Assembly: GCA_041390105.1 (NCBI GenBank) | Contig: JAWKQO010000001.1 | Span: 994,001-1,058,000 of the forward strand | Direction: 5' to 3' | From: Gemmatimonadota bacterium | Lineage (GTDB): Bacteria; Gemmatimonadota; Gemmatimonadetes; Longimicrobiales; Gaopeijiaceae | DNA length: 64,000 nucleotides | Shown here: positions 8,271 to 17,142 of the stretch, piece after piece | How the letters are laid out: each line of letters begins with the position of its first letter | Numbering within the stretch: the stretch's first letter is position 1 | Made by a program: the position numbers and the translations under genes | Notes under the pieces: model-generated | Databases searched by the model: none | Seen by the model: the letters and a program-made list of their open reading frames with translations, nothing else | What the model was told of the DNA's origin: nothing

Positions 8271-9938
8271 TCAGTGCCCGGCGGCGTGCCCGTCCTTGCG
8301 GGGGTCCGACGCGGCAGCCCAGCCCCGCGGCAGCTTGATCACGAGCTGAGCTCCGCCGTACGCCGGATCGGAGTCCGAGATCTGGTGCCCCAGGGCACGC
8401 AATGCGGCTCGCGTCTCGGCCCCGATGGCGGGCTCCAGGGCCACGTTGCGACCCGAGAGGTGATAGAAGCGCGCCGCGTCGACCGCCGCCTGCGGGTCCA
8501 TGTGGAAGTCGATCAGGTTGATCAAGAGCTGGGCATGCCCTTGCGGCTGCATCGCTCCCCCCATCAGCCCGAACGCCATCCACGGCTGCCCGTCCCGGGT
8601 GACGAATCCCGGGATGATCGTGTGGAACGGGCGCTTCCCGGCCGCGGCCCGGTTGGGATGACCCACCTCCAGGGTGAACCCGGCCCCGCGGTTCTGCAGC
8701 ACGAATCCGGTCCCCGGCACTACGACGCCGGACCCGAAATAGCCGAAGACCGAGTTGATGAAGGAGACCATGTTGCCGTACTGGTCCGCCACCGACAGGT
8801 AGATGGTCTCCGACGCCTGCGCGGCCTCGGGCGCCTCTTCGCGGTCGGCCGCCGCCCGGGGTGAGATCAAAGCCCGGCGACCGGAGAGGTAGGCCTCGGA
8901 GAGGAGCTCCTGGGGCGAGGTCGTCATCCAGTCAGGGTCCGCCACGTAGGTGCGGAGGTCCTCGTAGGCCAGCTTCTTGGCTTCGATCAGATGATGGAGA
9001 TACTCGGGCGAGTTGTGTCCCATGGCCGCGAGATCGAAGGGCTCCAGCAGCTCGAGCATCTGCAGGGCCGCGATCCCCTGACCGGACGGGGGCAGTTCCC
9101 ACACGGTGTAGCCGCGGTAGTCGACCGAGAGCGGGTCCACCCAGCGGACCGAGTGGCCCCTCAGATCGTCGAGGGTCAGGAAGCCGCCGTTGGCCTGCAG
9201 GTGCTCGACCACTCGCCGGCCGAGGCTTCCGCCGTAGAGGGCAGCGGGGCCCTCGCTCTGAAGCTGCGCGTACGACGCCGCCAGGTCCGGATTGCGAAAC
9301 CACTCCCCCGCCTCGGGACCGCGGGTTCCCTCGAACAGATAGGTCGACGCGGCGCCGGGGTCGCGCGAGAGCTTGGGAACCTGCGCCCGCCACTGGGCGG
9401 CGATCACCGGCGTGACCGGGAAGCCTTCGTCCGCGATGCGGCGCGCCGGCTCCAACGCCCGGGCCAGATCCAGCGTCCCGTACCGTTCCAGGAGCGCGGC
9501 CCACCCCGACACCGCGCCTGGAACGGTGACGGACTGGGGTCCGGAACCCGGCATACGCTCCACCCCGGCGGCCAGGAGGGCGTCCGCATCCAGGAGCGCA
9601 CCCCCTTTGCCTGACGCGTCCAACCCCACCAGCCGCCCTTCATCGGCCGACCAGAACAGTGCGAACATGTCGCCCCCCATCCCGGTCATGTGGGGCTCGA
9701 CCACCCCCAGGACCGCCGCCGCCACCACGGCGGCATCGATGGCGTTGCCCCCGTTCTGGAGCACCTCCAGAGCGGCGGCCGTGGCCAGGGGCTGACTGGT
9801 GGCCACCGCGCCCCGCGGCGCGTAGACGGTGGAGCGGCCCCCGGCGCTGAAGGGGCCCTGCTGGCCCGACAATTCGGCGGTCGCGCTCATCGACACTCCT
9901 AGGGCGAGCAGGGCGATGAAACGTTTTCGGTCGCTCAT
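8271..9938 (-). CDS. ggt: Gamma-glutamyltransferase (gamma-glutamyl peptidase precursor)
   Basis: A 555-residue secreted proenzyme. It starts with a signal peptide of about 20-25 residues. The large subunit includes GGNAIDAAVVAAAVLGVVEPHMTG. The autocatalytic processing and nucleophile threonine is T378 in SETIYLSVADQYGNMVSFINS, with Ile-Tyr replacing the more usual Thr-His after it. The small subunit continues with GFVLQNRGAGF and GKRPFHTIIPG. It hydrolyses or transfers gamma-glutamyl groups from glutathione and related peptides in the periplasm. No ribosome-binding site is obvious before the ATG. Confidence 0.93.
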   Translation of the reverse strand: MSDRKRFIALLALGVSMSATAELSGQQGPFSAGGRSTVYAPRGAVATSQPLATAAALEVLQNGGNAIDAAVVAAAVLGVVEPHMTGMGGDMFALFWSADEGRLVGLDASGKGGALLDADALLAAGVERMPGSGPQSVTVPGAVSGWAALLERYGTLDLARALEPARRIADEGFPVTPVIAAQWRAQVPKLSRDPGAASTYLFEGTRGPEAGEWFRNPDLAASYAQLQSEGPAALYGGSLGRRVVEHLQANGGFLTLDDLRGHSVRWVDPLSVDYRGYTVWELPPSGQGIAALQMLELLEPFDLAAMGHNSPEYLHHLIEAKKLAYEDLRTYVADPDWMTTSPQELLSEAYLSGRRALISPRAAADREEAPEAAQASETIYLSVADQYGNMVSFINSVFGYFGSGVVVPGTGFVLQNRGAGFTLEVGHPNRAAAGKRPFHTIIPGFVTRDGQPWMAFGLMGGAMQPQGHAQLLINLIDFHMDPQAAVDAARFYHLSGRNVALEPAIGAETRAALRALGHQISDSDPAYGGAQLVIKLPRGWAAASDPRKDGHAAGH

Positions 9939-9986
9939 GCGTCGTATGTGTACGGAGGGAGGAAAGTGGTGGAGGACAGAGGAGAC

Positions 9987-10175
9987 ATGACTACGTTGAG
10001 GAAGACACCCCCGAAGATGGCGATCCTGGGAATCACGCTGACCGTCCTGGCGTTGGCGTCCGGAACCTTGCTGAGCGGGACCCCCGCTGCGGGCTCCGAG
10101 CCGGCGCTGCCGGCCCAGCCCGCGGTCGCGTCCCCGGTAGCCCCCCCGGCCCCCAGTCTCGCCGTGAACTGCTGA
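9987..10175 (+). CDS. Predicted small secreted or membrane peptide, 62 aa
   Basis: The ATG at 9987 follows a good GAGGAG ribosome-binding site. The product has a basic start (MTTLRKTPPKMAILG), a hydrophobic stretch at about residues 11-28, then an Ala/Pro-rich tail of about 30 residues ending in a cysteine. A strong hairpin terminator follows seven bases after the stop, which supports a real gene. No homology is recognised. It is divergent from ggt, with only 48 bases between starts. It may be an anchored peptide or a small exported protein. Confidence 0.4.
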   Translation: MTTLRKTPPKMAILGITLTVLALASGTLLSGTPAAGSEPALPAQPAVASPVAPPAPSLAVNC

Positions 10176-10181
10176 GTCATC

Positions 10182-10207
10182 CGCATGCGGCTCCCGGGCC
10201 GCATGCG
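10182..10207. terminator. 10-bp perfect stem hairpin between convergent small genes
   Basis: CGCATGCGGC at 10182-10191 pairs perfectly with 10198-10207 around a six-base loop. It lies between the plus-strand 62-aa gene and the minus-strand 72-aa gene and could stop transcription from both sides, although neither side has a T-run. Confidence 0.5.
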
Positions 10208-10239
10208 AACCCCGCCAGTACGCCCCCCGGGTGCGTCGA

Positions 10240-10458
10240 CTAGAGGATGAGCGCCAGGGGGATCAGGATCACGTAGCCCAGGACGAGCAGGAGCGGGGCC
10301 GCCGTGATGGAGCCCTGCGAGAGCAGCAGGTACCCGAGCCCCACGGCCGCCAACCCGGCCACCCCCAACACCCCATTGATCGCGGAAAAGCGCAGCGCCT
10401 GGGAGAGGGTTCGCTCAGGGCTCGCAGCGTCGGTCTTGGACGTTCTATTCTTGGCCAC
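10240..10458 (-). CDS. Small two-helix membrane protein, 72 aa
   Basis: The ATG at 10458 gives 72 residues: a polar basic head of about 20 residues (MAKNRTSKTDAASPERTLS), then two transmembrane helices (about 26-46 and 51-71) joined by a short SQGSITAAP loop. It resembles DUF3098-like small membrane proteins of Bacteroidota and Gemmatimonadota, but this is recognition by shape only. Its function is unknown. It lies 57 bases from the sigma-54 regulator stop on the same strand. Confidence 0.6.
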   Translation of the reverse strand: MAKNRTSKTDAASPERTLSQALRFSAINGVLGVAGLAAVGLGYLLLSQGSITAAPLLLVLGYVILIPLALIL

Positions 10459-10515
10459 GGCTGCACGCTACCCGGCCCCGACCCCCATGGTCAAGGGACT
10501 CGGGTGCCGAAGGGG

Positions 10516-11925
10516 TCAATCCTCGTCGTCGTCGTCGTCCATCCCGATGAGGTCGCCTTCGTCGGAACCGTCATCGAGATTGAACTTGCGCAGGATGCGC
10601 GCGAGCCGCGACCGCGAGATCGCCAGCGTGCGGGCCGCCTGGCTCTTGTTGCCCCCACAGCGGTCCAGCACGTCCGCGACGTGCGCCGCGATCACCGCGT
10701 CCAGCGTGTCCGAGTCCGGCCCCTCCGAGCGCTTGGCCCGCGAGGAGACCTGGATTCCGAGTGAGATATGCTCCTCGGCGATGGCATGTCCTCGCGCCAG
10801 GACGATGGCGCGGGTGAGCACATTCTCGAGCTCGCGGACGTTCCCCGGCCATGAATGTTGCTTGAGGCGCCGCATCGCGGGCTCGGAGATGAAGCGGGAC
10901 TGCGACCCCATCTCGCGCGCGGTCTTGTACAGAAGCGCCTGCGCCAACAGGGGGATATCCTCGCGGCGCTGACGCAGCGGTGGCACCTCGATCTCGACGA
11001 CCTTCAGTCGGAAATAGAGATCCTCACGGAAGCCGCCCTCTTCGACCAACTTCTCGATGGGCTGATGGGTGGCCGCCACCACGCGTGCCTCGGTGAAGCG
11101 CGGCTCCTCCCCACCCACGGGATAGAACTGACGCTCCTGCAGCACACGCAGCAGCTTCGTCTGGAAATCGGGCGAGGTGTCGCCGATCTCGTCCAGGAAG
11201 ATCGTGCCCGAGCCCGCCAGCTCGAAGTACCCGCGCTTGGAGGATACGGCGCCGGTGAACGAGCCCTTCACGTGCCCGAAGAGCTCCGACTCCAGGAGCG
11301 TATCCGACAGCGCGGTACAGTTGACCGCGATGAAGGGCTCGCGTGACGCCGCCGAGTTCTGATGGATCGCGCGCGCGATCATCTCCTTCCCCGTGCCCGT
11401 CTCGCCGCGGATGAGCACGGTGGCGCGGTTGCGAGCCAGCACTCCGATCGTCTTGAAGATCTCGATCATGCGCGGATCGCGCCCCACCACCGTGTTCTCG
11501 CCGAACGAAGGGGGCTCCCCGTCGTCCTGGACGCGCCGGGCCGTGCGGTTGAGCCGCTGGGCTTCCAGGCAGCGCCCCACCAGGGACTCCACCTCGCCCA
11601 GGTCGATGGGCTTGACCAGGTAGTCGAAGGCGCCCGCCTTCATGGCCATCACGGCCGAGCTCATGTCCTCGTGGCCCGTCGCCACGATCACGTCGACCTC
11701 GGTCATGTCGGCCTTGACCCGCTCCAGGAGCTGGATGCCGTTCATTCCCGGCATGTGCAGGTCGGTGATCACCACTGCGGGATCGAACTCCTTGATGCGA
11801 GAGAGCGCTTCTTCCGCGCTCCCCGCGGTTCCCACGTGGTGGCCCACATGCTCGAGCTTGGTCTTGAGCACGGTCAGGGCGTCCGCATTGTCGTCGACCA
11901 GCAGAATACGCGACGGCATCGGCAA
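10516..11925 (-). CDS. Sigma-54-dependent response regulator, NtrC/AtoC family
   Basis: The 469 residues have the canonical three-domain order. The receiver is at about 5-120, with phospho-acceptor D55 in VVITDLHMPG, T83 and K105. The AAA+ sigma-54 activation domain is at about 145-375, with Walker A GETGTGK 174-180, Walker B IFLDE about 242-246, and loop-1 motif GSFTGA 221-226 in place of GAFTGA. A Fis-type helix-turn-helix lies at about 410-450 (NKSQAARTLAISRSRLARIL). A very acidic tail of about 18 residues (DDDDDED at the end) is unusual. No histidine kinase is adjacent, so it is an orphan here. It activates sigma-54 promoters of unknown identity. Confidence 0.93.
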   Translation of the reverse strand: MPMPSRILLVDDNADALTVLKTKLEHVGHHVGTAGSAEEALSRIKEFDPAVVITDLHMPGMNGIQLLERVKADMTEVDVIVATGHEDMSSAVMAMKAGAFDYLVKPIDLGEVESLVGRCLEAQRLNRTARRVQDDGEPPSFGENTVVGRDPRMIEIFKTIGVLARNRATVLIRGETGTGKEMIARAIHQNSAASREPFIAVNCTALSDTLLESELFGHVKGSFTGAVSSKRGYFELAGSGTIFLDEIGDTSPDFQTKLLRVLQERQFYPVGGEEPRFTEARVVAATHQPIEKLVEEGGFREDLYFRLKVVEIEVPPLRQRREDIPLLAQALLYKTAREMGSQSRFISEPAMRRLKQHSWPGNVRELENVLTRAIVLARGHAIAEEHISLGIQVSSRAKRSEGPDSDTLDAVIAAHVADVLDRCGGNKSQAARTLAISRSRLARILRKFNLDDGSDEGDLIGMDDDDDED

Positions 11926-11997
11926 AGCGTTGCCTTCCTTGAGCGCGGGGGGGCTCGGGTGGCGCAGGGGCGCGCCGGTCCGACTCAGACGAGGCTA

Positions 11998-12972
11998 CTA
12001 CCCGGCCTCCCCACCGGGGTTCGGATCGGGCGGTGGAGCCGGTGCCTCCGTCGCCGCCGCCACGTCCCACCAGGCAGGCGCGTCGGGGGGTTCGGCCGCA
12101 CGCAGCCGGGCCATGCGGTCCCTCAAGCGGCGCGCCCTCCAACGCCAGAGCAGCAGCAGGACCGCCCCCAGGGAAAGCCAGAGAAGGACGCTCTGGGAGA
12201 GTACCAACCCCCATCCGTAGCGCCGCTTGACCCAGCGAAGCCAGGCCGACTCGAACCGCCCTGGCGTGAAGCCGAAGACCTGCGCCAACGCCTCGTCGAA
12301 GGACCCGTCCGAGCGCCATCGCTCCAGGAAGATCCGGAGGCCCTCTTCTCCGGCCGGTTCGAGAAGGTACTCGACGGCCGTGGCGGCCAGGTCGTAGGCC
12401 AGGCCCGCCCGGGCGGCGCCAGCGGGCCAATCCAGAGACAGGGAGTCGAGCGGCGGCGCGGCACCGGTGGCCAAGGCCCAGCGGAGCTTCCAGCCGGCTC
12501 TCGCGTCCCACTCGCGCGCCGCGTGAAGCGCGTATCCCTCGTGAAACCATCGCGGTATGCGGAGCCCTCTCAGGTGTTGCTCGAGACCGAGGTGGGCCCA
12601 TTCGTGGCGAAGCGTCACCGCCCGCGCCCCACCTCGGGTGCGGTTGGACGCATAGACCGGCAGCACGATCACGTCCTGGTCCGGCAGCGCCACGGCGGCG
12701 CTCCAGTCGGGAGGCGCTCCCCCGGTGAGGGAAAGAAAACGCTCCTCCGTCTCGGCCAGCCGTAGCTGAACCCCTCGGGGCAATCCAGGCGGTAGCGCCA
12801 ACAACGGAGGTAGCGCGTCCAGCTGATCCAGCAGCGCCTGGGCGCGAGCCCGGTTCCCGTCCCAGAACTCCACCCGGACGCGCTCGCCCACCACGGCCTG
12901 CGGGGCGGTGGGCGGAGTCTGGACCTCCGACGCCACCACCGTCAGCGCCATGCAGAGCCACGCGAGAGCCAT
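11998..12972 (-). CDS. Membrane-anchored gluzincin metallopeptidase (peptidase MA-like)
   Basis: A 324-residue protein with an N-terminal signal peptide or anchor (about residues 1-16). The zinc motif is HEWAH (H123, E124, H127), and the probable third ligand is E145 in PRWFHEGYALH. This spacing and the WFHEGYA phrase are typical of peptidase MA-like gluzincins. One transmembrane helix lies near residues 260-280 (LLWLSLGAVLLLLW), followed by a short Pro-rich cytoplasmic tail. It is probably periplasmic-facing, with unknown substrate. It lies between the PATAN-TPR gene (118 bases upstream) and the NtrC-like regulator. Confidence 0.75.
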   Translation of the reverse strand: MALAWLCMALTVVASEVQTPPTAPQAVVGERVRVEFWDGNRARAQALLDQLDALPPLLALPPGLPRGVQLRLAETEERFLSLTGGAPPDWSAAVALPDQDVIVLPVYASNRTRGGARAVTLRHEWAHLGLEQHLRGLRIPRWFHEGYALHAAREWDARAGWKLRWALATGAAPPLDSLSLDWPAGAARAGLAYDLAATAVEYLLEPAGEEGLRIFLERWRSDGSFDEALAQVFGFTPGRFESAWLRWVKRRYGWGLVLSQSVLLWLSLGAVLLLLWRWRARRLRDRMARLRAAEPPDAPAWWDVAAATEAPAPPPDPNPGGEAG

Positions 12973-13090
12973 CGTGCATCCGATCGAGCCGGAGGAGCGT
13001 GGGCCCTGCGCCGAGGTTCCGCCCCCCCGCGGTGCTGTCCTCCGCGCTCCGGGCCGGGGGGCCCGAGTCGGACCGGGACCGGCAGATGCC

Positions 13091-14701
13091 CTAGGCGGTT
13101 TCCAGCGTGCGGTGGCCGGAACGAGCCGTCTCGTTGGACGGGTTCAGCTCCAAGGCCAACTCATAGTACTCGGCCGCCCGCTCGTGCTCCGCTTCCTGAT
13201 GGGCGAGCTGACCGAGTTTGGCATACACGTCGTCCCCCAGTCGGGGTTCGACCCGAACGGCCCGTTCGTAGTGAGCACGGGCCCCGGCCGGGTCGCCGCG
13301 CTGCAGGGCCAGGTCACCGAGGTTCTTGTGTGCCTGCGGGGGCGGGTCCTGCCCCACCGCGCGCAGGTAGAACGCTTCCGAGGCAGCGGGCTCACCGACC
13401 CGCTCCAACACAGCGCCCGTATTGACCAGGATGGTGCCGTCCTTGGGATGATGCGTCAGCCCCTCCCGCCCGATGCGGACCGCGTCCTCCATGGCGCCGT
13501 CCATGGCGGCGGCCAGCACGGCGTGCGCGTAGTACATAGGAGGCGGCACCTTCCCCCGCATGCGCTCGCGGTAGCGAATGAAGGCGTCCGTCGCAGCGCC
13601 CGCCTGCCCCGCTTTCAGCAGCGTGATACCACGCTGCAGGAACAGATCGGCGTCCGTGGGACGCACGCCTTCCGCCACGTCCAGCAGGTGGAGCGCCTCG
13701 TCGGTACGTCCCAGCATCTCGAGCGCCAGCGCGCGGTTGCACAGCACCGAATAGCGCTTCTGCTCCGCGGCCGGCAGCGCGCCGAAGTGCTGGAGCGCGT
13801 CCGCGGCCTTGCCACCGCGCAGCGCGATGAGCGCCAGCTTGCGGTGCGCCCGCTCGTTCTCGGCATCCAGCTCCACCACGCGCCGGAACTCTCGCGCCGC
13901 GTCCTCCAGCAATCCGGCGCGGTCGAAGGCGAGTCCCAGATCGAGATGGCGCTTCACGCGCAGCTCGGGCGTGTCCTTCTGGGCTCCGACCTTTCGTCCG
14001 CTCTGTTCGGCAAATCCCGCTTGCACCAACCCGTACAGCGCCTTGCCGACCTCGAACTCGACCAGCCCGGTCTGTCGTACGACCTCGTCCACGGAGCGCT
14101 GGCCGTCGAGCACGGCGATCACCTTGTGCTGCTCGCGCGTCAGCTCGACTTCGCCATCCTCGGGGAGCCGAGTGATGGAGAACACCAGATCGAACGAAGG
14201 AATGCGCTTCTCGATCAAGCTCCACTCGTCGACCCGGCGCGCACCCTCCAACAGGAGGTTCTCCGCGTTGATCGAGACGAGCCGCGCCTCTTCCTCTTCC
14301 GGAACGTGATCCGGGTCGAAGTGGAACGAGCCCTGGGTCCAGGTGAAGAGGTGATAGACCGCCTCCGAGACCTGAAGCTCCACATACGACTTGAGCTGGT
14401 CCTCGGACATGGCACCCTGGGCGACCAACATGCGCCCCAGGCGGGCGCCTGGTCGGTGGGCCTGCCCCTCCATGGCCGCCGACAGCTGCTCCCGGTTGAT
14501 GACGCCGTTCTGTACGAGCAACTCCCCGAGACGGTCCGGCCTGTTCAATACGGAAGCGTAGGTCACCCGCCCCTGATCGAAGTAGACATAGCCGAAGTTG
14601 GAGCGATCGGTGATCCACAGACATCCGCTTTTGCGACCCATGGCCAGCAGCTGGCAGATGTCCGCGAGGTTGACCTCGTTGAGCGAGCCGCGTAGCGCCA
14701 T
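13091..14701 (-). CDS. PATAN (DUF4388) domain protein with TPR repeats
   Basis: The ATG at 14701 shares its A with the upstream gene's TGA, so translation is coupled; 536 residues result. The N-terminal DUF4388/PATAN domain (about 1-150) begins MALRGSLNEVNLADICQLL and includes GCLWITDRSNFGYVYFDQGRVTYA. A winged-helix-like segment follows (EHKVIAVLDG to QAGFAEQSG). About seven TPR-like helical pairs run from about residue 250 to the end (for example YYELALELNPSN). PATAN domains sit in bacterial signalling proteins, including MglA/MglB-type polarity networks. No enzyme activity is expected; it is probably a cytoplasmic adaptor acting with the two genes upstream. Confidence 0.85.
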   Translation of the reverse strand: MALRGSLNEVNLADICQLLAMGRKSGCLWITDRSNFGYVYFDQGRVTYASVLNRPDRLGELLVQNGVINREQLSAAMEGQAHRPGARLGRMLVAQGAMSEDQLKSYVELQVSEAVYHLFTWTQGSFHFDPDHVPEEEEARLVSINAENLLLEGARRVDEWSLIEKRIPSFDLVFSITRLPEDGEVELTREQHKVIAVLDGQRSVDEVVRQTGLVEFEVGKALYGLVQAGFAEQSGRKVGAQKDTPELRVKRHLDLGLAFDRAGLLEDAAREFRRVVELDAENERAHRKLALIALRGGKAADALQHFGALPAAEQKRYSVLCNRALALEMLGRTDEALHLLDVAEGVRPTDADLFLQRGITLLKAGQAGAATDAFIRYRERMRGKVPPPMYYAHAVLAAAMDGAMEDAVRIGREGLTHHPKDGTILVNTGAVLERVGEPAASEAFYLRAVGQDPPPQAHKNLGDLALQRGDPAGARAHYERAVRVEPRLGDDVYAKLGQLAHQEAEHERAAEYYELALELNPSNETARSGHRTLETA

Positions 14702-17142
14702 CAGATGTCCTCCGCCACGATGCGATCTTCCACGCGCGGCCACTCCCAGACCACCTTCTCCGGGGAGGGACGCCACGGCTCGCGCGGAGCTTCCGTGCGG
14801 GCGGGGCCGGTCCCGTTGCCGACAAGAGCGGCCGTCTCAGGGCCAGCGGGCTGCTCGAAGGGAGCGAGGATGGCATCGATGATCTCACTCAGCTCCGAGA
14901 CGGGGAGGGTGTCGTTCCACCCCTCCCCGCGCTCGGAAGCCGTGTGAGAGGTCACCGGAGCCGGATCGAGAAGGTCCGCCGTCGCTGGCTGGGGTGCTTC
15001 GGTCGGTTCCTCGCCGGACTCCGGTGACATGTCGAAGGCGCCAGGCGCCTGGGGCTGCAGAGGCTGCGCGTCCGAGACGTCGGGCACGGCGCCGGGCTGT
15101 GCTCCAGGGGCCGCCGGCGCGGCGGCTGCCGGTGCCTCGGCGCTGGTCGCGCGGGACGGGGCAGCGCGCACCGGCTCCGGTGGCAACGGCCGATCGTCCT
15201 CGATCCCGGCTTCGCGCTGCCACCGCTTCTTCTCGGTGAGCAGCGTAGGGAAATCGTCCGTGCGGATCTTGATCTTGGTGAGCGACGGGGGCGCGCTCGG
15301 GTCGGGCCCCACCTCCGGCGTCAGGGCATGCCGCTCGGAACCCCCGTCCAGCCCGGCCAGTGACGCCTCGAAGGCGGGGTCCAGCGCCTCCTCGGGGCGG
15401 ATCACCTTCCCCTCGTCGTCCCTGCGCACCAACGCGAGGTCCGGCCCCACCTCGCCGCCGCCCTCGAGGCTGTCCAGCGACGTCTCCAGCGCGCTCTGCC
15501 GCGTCTGACGGCGGGCGAGCAGCTCCGAGGCCGGCAGCGGTGGCTCGCCCTTCACGTCGACCTCGACGACCAGCCCGCCTTCGAAGCGCGAACGGAGTCG
15601 ATCGTCGACGTGGGCCACGCGCGACGGCGGCCGGTCGGCGGCGATCACGATGCGCGCGCCACGGCGCTTGACCGCCTCGAACAGGTGGAAGAACTCGTCC
15701 TGCGCCCGCTCGGTCTGGGAGAGCTCCTGCGCCTGGTGGACCATCAGAAGCTCGACCGTCCACCAGCGCTCGCGCCACGCTCCCGCGACCCCTTCGGACA
15801 GCGCGGCGATGAACTCCTCGGCGAACTCCTTGGCCGAGATCAGGGCCGCGCGCGCCCGGGGACGGGCCGCCAGATAGGTGGTCCCGAGCGCCTCGAGCAA
15901 CTCGCGGGCTCCGAAGCCGTCGGGACTCCACACGAAGAGCGGATTGTATTCGGGCGTCTCCTCCCCGGTGAACTCGCGGGCGGCTTTCACCGCCAGCGGT
16001 GGGAAGCGTTCCGCGATGTCGTCGAGCACGCGGTCGTCGCGGAAGGGTGGGAAGTCCCGCACCCGTTCGCGGGCCGAAGCGAGCAGCGCCCGCGCCTCCT
16101 CGACCCGCTCCGGGTCGGTGAGCACTCCGCGTGCGGCTTCCGGCCAGGGATTGCCGACCATGTCCAGCTCGGACTGGATGGTCCTCAGCTCGTCGAGAAC
16201 CGCATGGTACTCGTTGACGATGCGGTCCGGGTCGGCGGGCTCCAGGTCCCCATCGAGCACCCGGCGCAGGCGCGAGGCGCTGAACCCCTCCGCTTCGGCG
16301 GCCTCGGCGGCCTCACGGATGAGGGTCTGCCACGGCTCCTCGAACTCGGGCTCCTCGTGCAGGGGCACGCTGGACACCGTGGCCAGACGGCGAGGCCGCC
16401 GAGGACGTTCGCGCGGCACGTCCACCAGCTTCGGCACTTCGGCGGCGGTGACCACCCGACCTTCGAGATCCTGGATGGCCAGGATGCGGTTGAGGCCACC
16501 CATCAGCTCGCGCACGTTGCGGAACGGCAGGCGCGCCACGGCCTCGGCCACGTCGTCCGCCAGCTCGATCCCACGCTCGGCCCGTCGCCGCCGGATGATG
16601 GCCAGCCGGGTCTCGAACTCGGGGGGCGAGATGTCCACCATCAGCCCACCCGAGAAGCGAGACAGCAGCCGCGCGTCCAGTCCATCGATCTCGGCCGGCG
16701 GCCGGTCGGAGGCGAGGACGATCTGACTGCCGGACACGTTCAGCGCGTCCAGCGTCCGCAGCAGGATCTCCTGGGCCTCGGATTGTCCGGTCAGGAACTG
16801 GACGTCGTCGAGGAGGAGGATGTCGAGGTCTTTGTAGCGGTCCCGCATCTCGTCCTGCCGACCCTGGGCGAGCGCGTCCGCCAACTCGTTCAGGTAGCCC
16901 TCGAGCGTCTGGTACAACACGCGCGCGTCGGGATTCAGGCGCTCGGAGTGATGCGCCATGGCGTTCAGGATGTGGGATTTGCCCAGGCCCGACGCCGAGT
17001 AGAGGAAGAGCGGATTGTAGGACGCCGCCGGGGAGTCGGCCGCTCGGCGCGCCGCCGCGGACGCGAGGCGGTTCCCGGGACCCACGACGAACGTGTCGAA
17101 GGTCATCCTCGGGTCGAGGTCGAAGGCGACGTCCCGGATCAT
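14701..17142 (-). CDS. Tandem DnaA-like AAA+ protein lacking DnaA domain IV (second lobe degenerate)
   Basis: An 813-residue protein. Lobe 1 (about 12-240) is a complete DnaA-type AAA+ module: Walker A ASGLGKS 50-56, Walker B ILLLDD 108-113, sensor-1 region VLASDRPPAEID, box VII RLLSRFSGGL 158-167, and sensor 2 RNVRELMGGLNRI. Residues 265-390 are a charged helical linker. Lobe 2 (about 395-535) repeats the fold (NPLFVW, then SRFEGGL), but its P-loop is SPDGFGAR with the lysine lost, and the Walker B acids are replaced by ELLMVHQ. The last 280 residues are mostly Pro/Ala/Glu-rich and disordered, with a conserved-looking tryptophan tail. There is no DNA-binding domain IV, so it is not the initiator; a regulatory ATPase role is inferred. 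Confidence 0.85.
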   Translation of the reverse strand: MIRDVAFDLDPRMTFDTFVVGPGNRLASAAARRAADSPAASYNPLFLYSASGLGKSHILNAMAHHSERLNPDARVLYQTLEGYLNELADALAQGRQDEMRDRYKDLDILLLDDVQFLTGQSEAQEILLRTLDALNVSGSQIVLASDRPPAEIDGLDARLLSRFSGGLMVDISPPEFETRLAIIRRRRAERGIELADDVAEAVARLPFRNVRELMGGLNRILAIQDLEGRVVTAAEVPKLVDVPRERPRRPRRLATVSSVPLHEEPEFEEPWQTLIREAAEAAEAEGFSASRLRRVLDGDLEPADPDRIVNEYHAVLDELRTIQSELDMVGNPWPEAARGVLTDPERVEEARALLASARERVRDFPPFRDDRVLDDIAERFPPLAVKAAREFTGEETPEYNPLFVWSPDGFGARELLEALGTTYLAARPRARAALISAKEFAEEFIAALSEGVAGAWRERWWTVELLMVHQAQELSQTERAQDEFFHLFEAVKRRGARIVIAADRPPSRVAHVDDRLRSRFEGGLVVEVDVKGEPPLPASELLARRQTRQSALETSLDSLEGGGEVGPDLALVRRDDEGKVIRPEEALDPAFEASLAGLDGGSERHALTPEVGPDPSAPPSLTKIKIRTDDFPTLLTEKKRWQREAGIEDDRPLPPEPVRAAPSRATSAEAPAAAAPAAPGAQPGAVPDVSDAQPLQPQAPGAFDMSPESGEEPTEAPQPATADLLDPAPVTSHTASERGEGWNDTLPVSELSEIIDAILAPFEQPAGPETAALVGNGTGPARTEAPREPWRPSPEKVVWEWPRVEDRIVAEDI

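Noticed and set aside
12908..14695. 595-codon plus-strand frame opposite the PATAN-TPR gene
   Set aside because: His/Arg/Gln-rich mirror of the TPR repeats, no start context.
14701..17142. Chromosome replication initiator DnaA and a nearby oriC
   Set aside because: Domain IV is missing, the protein contains two AAA+ lobes, dnaN or rpmH are not adjacent, and no cluster of DnaA boxes was seen.
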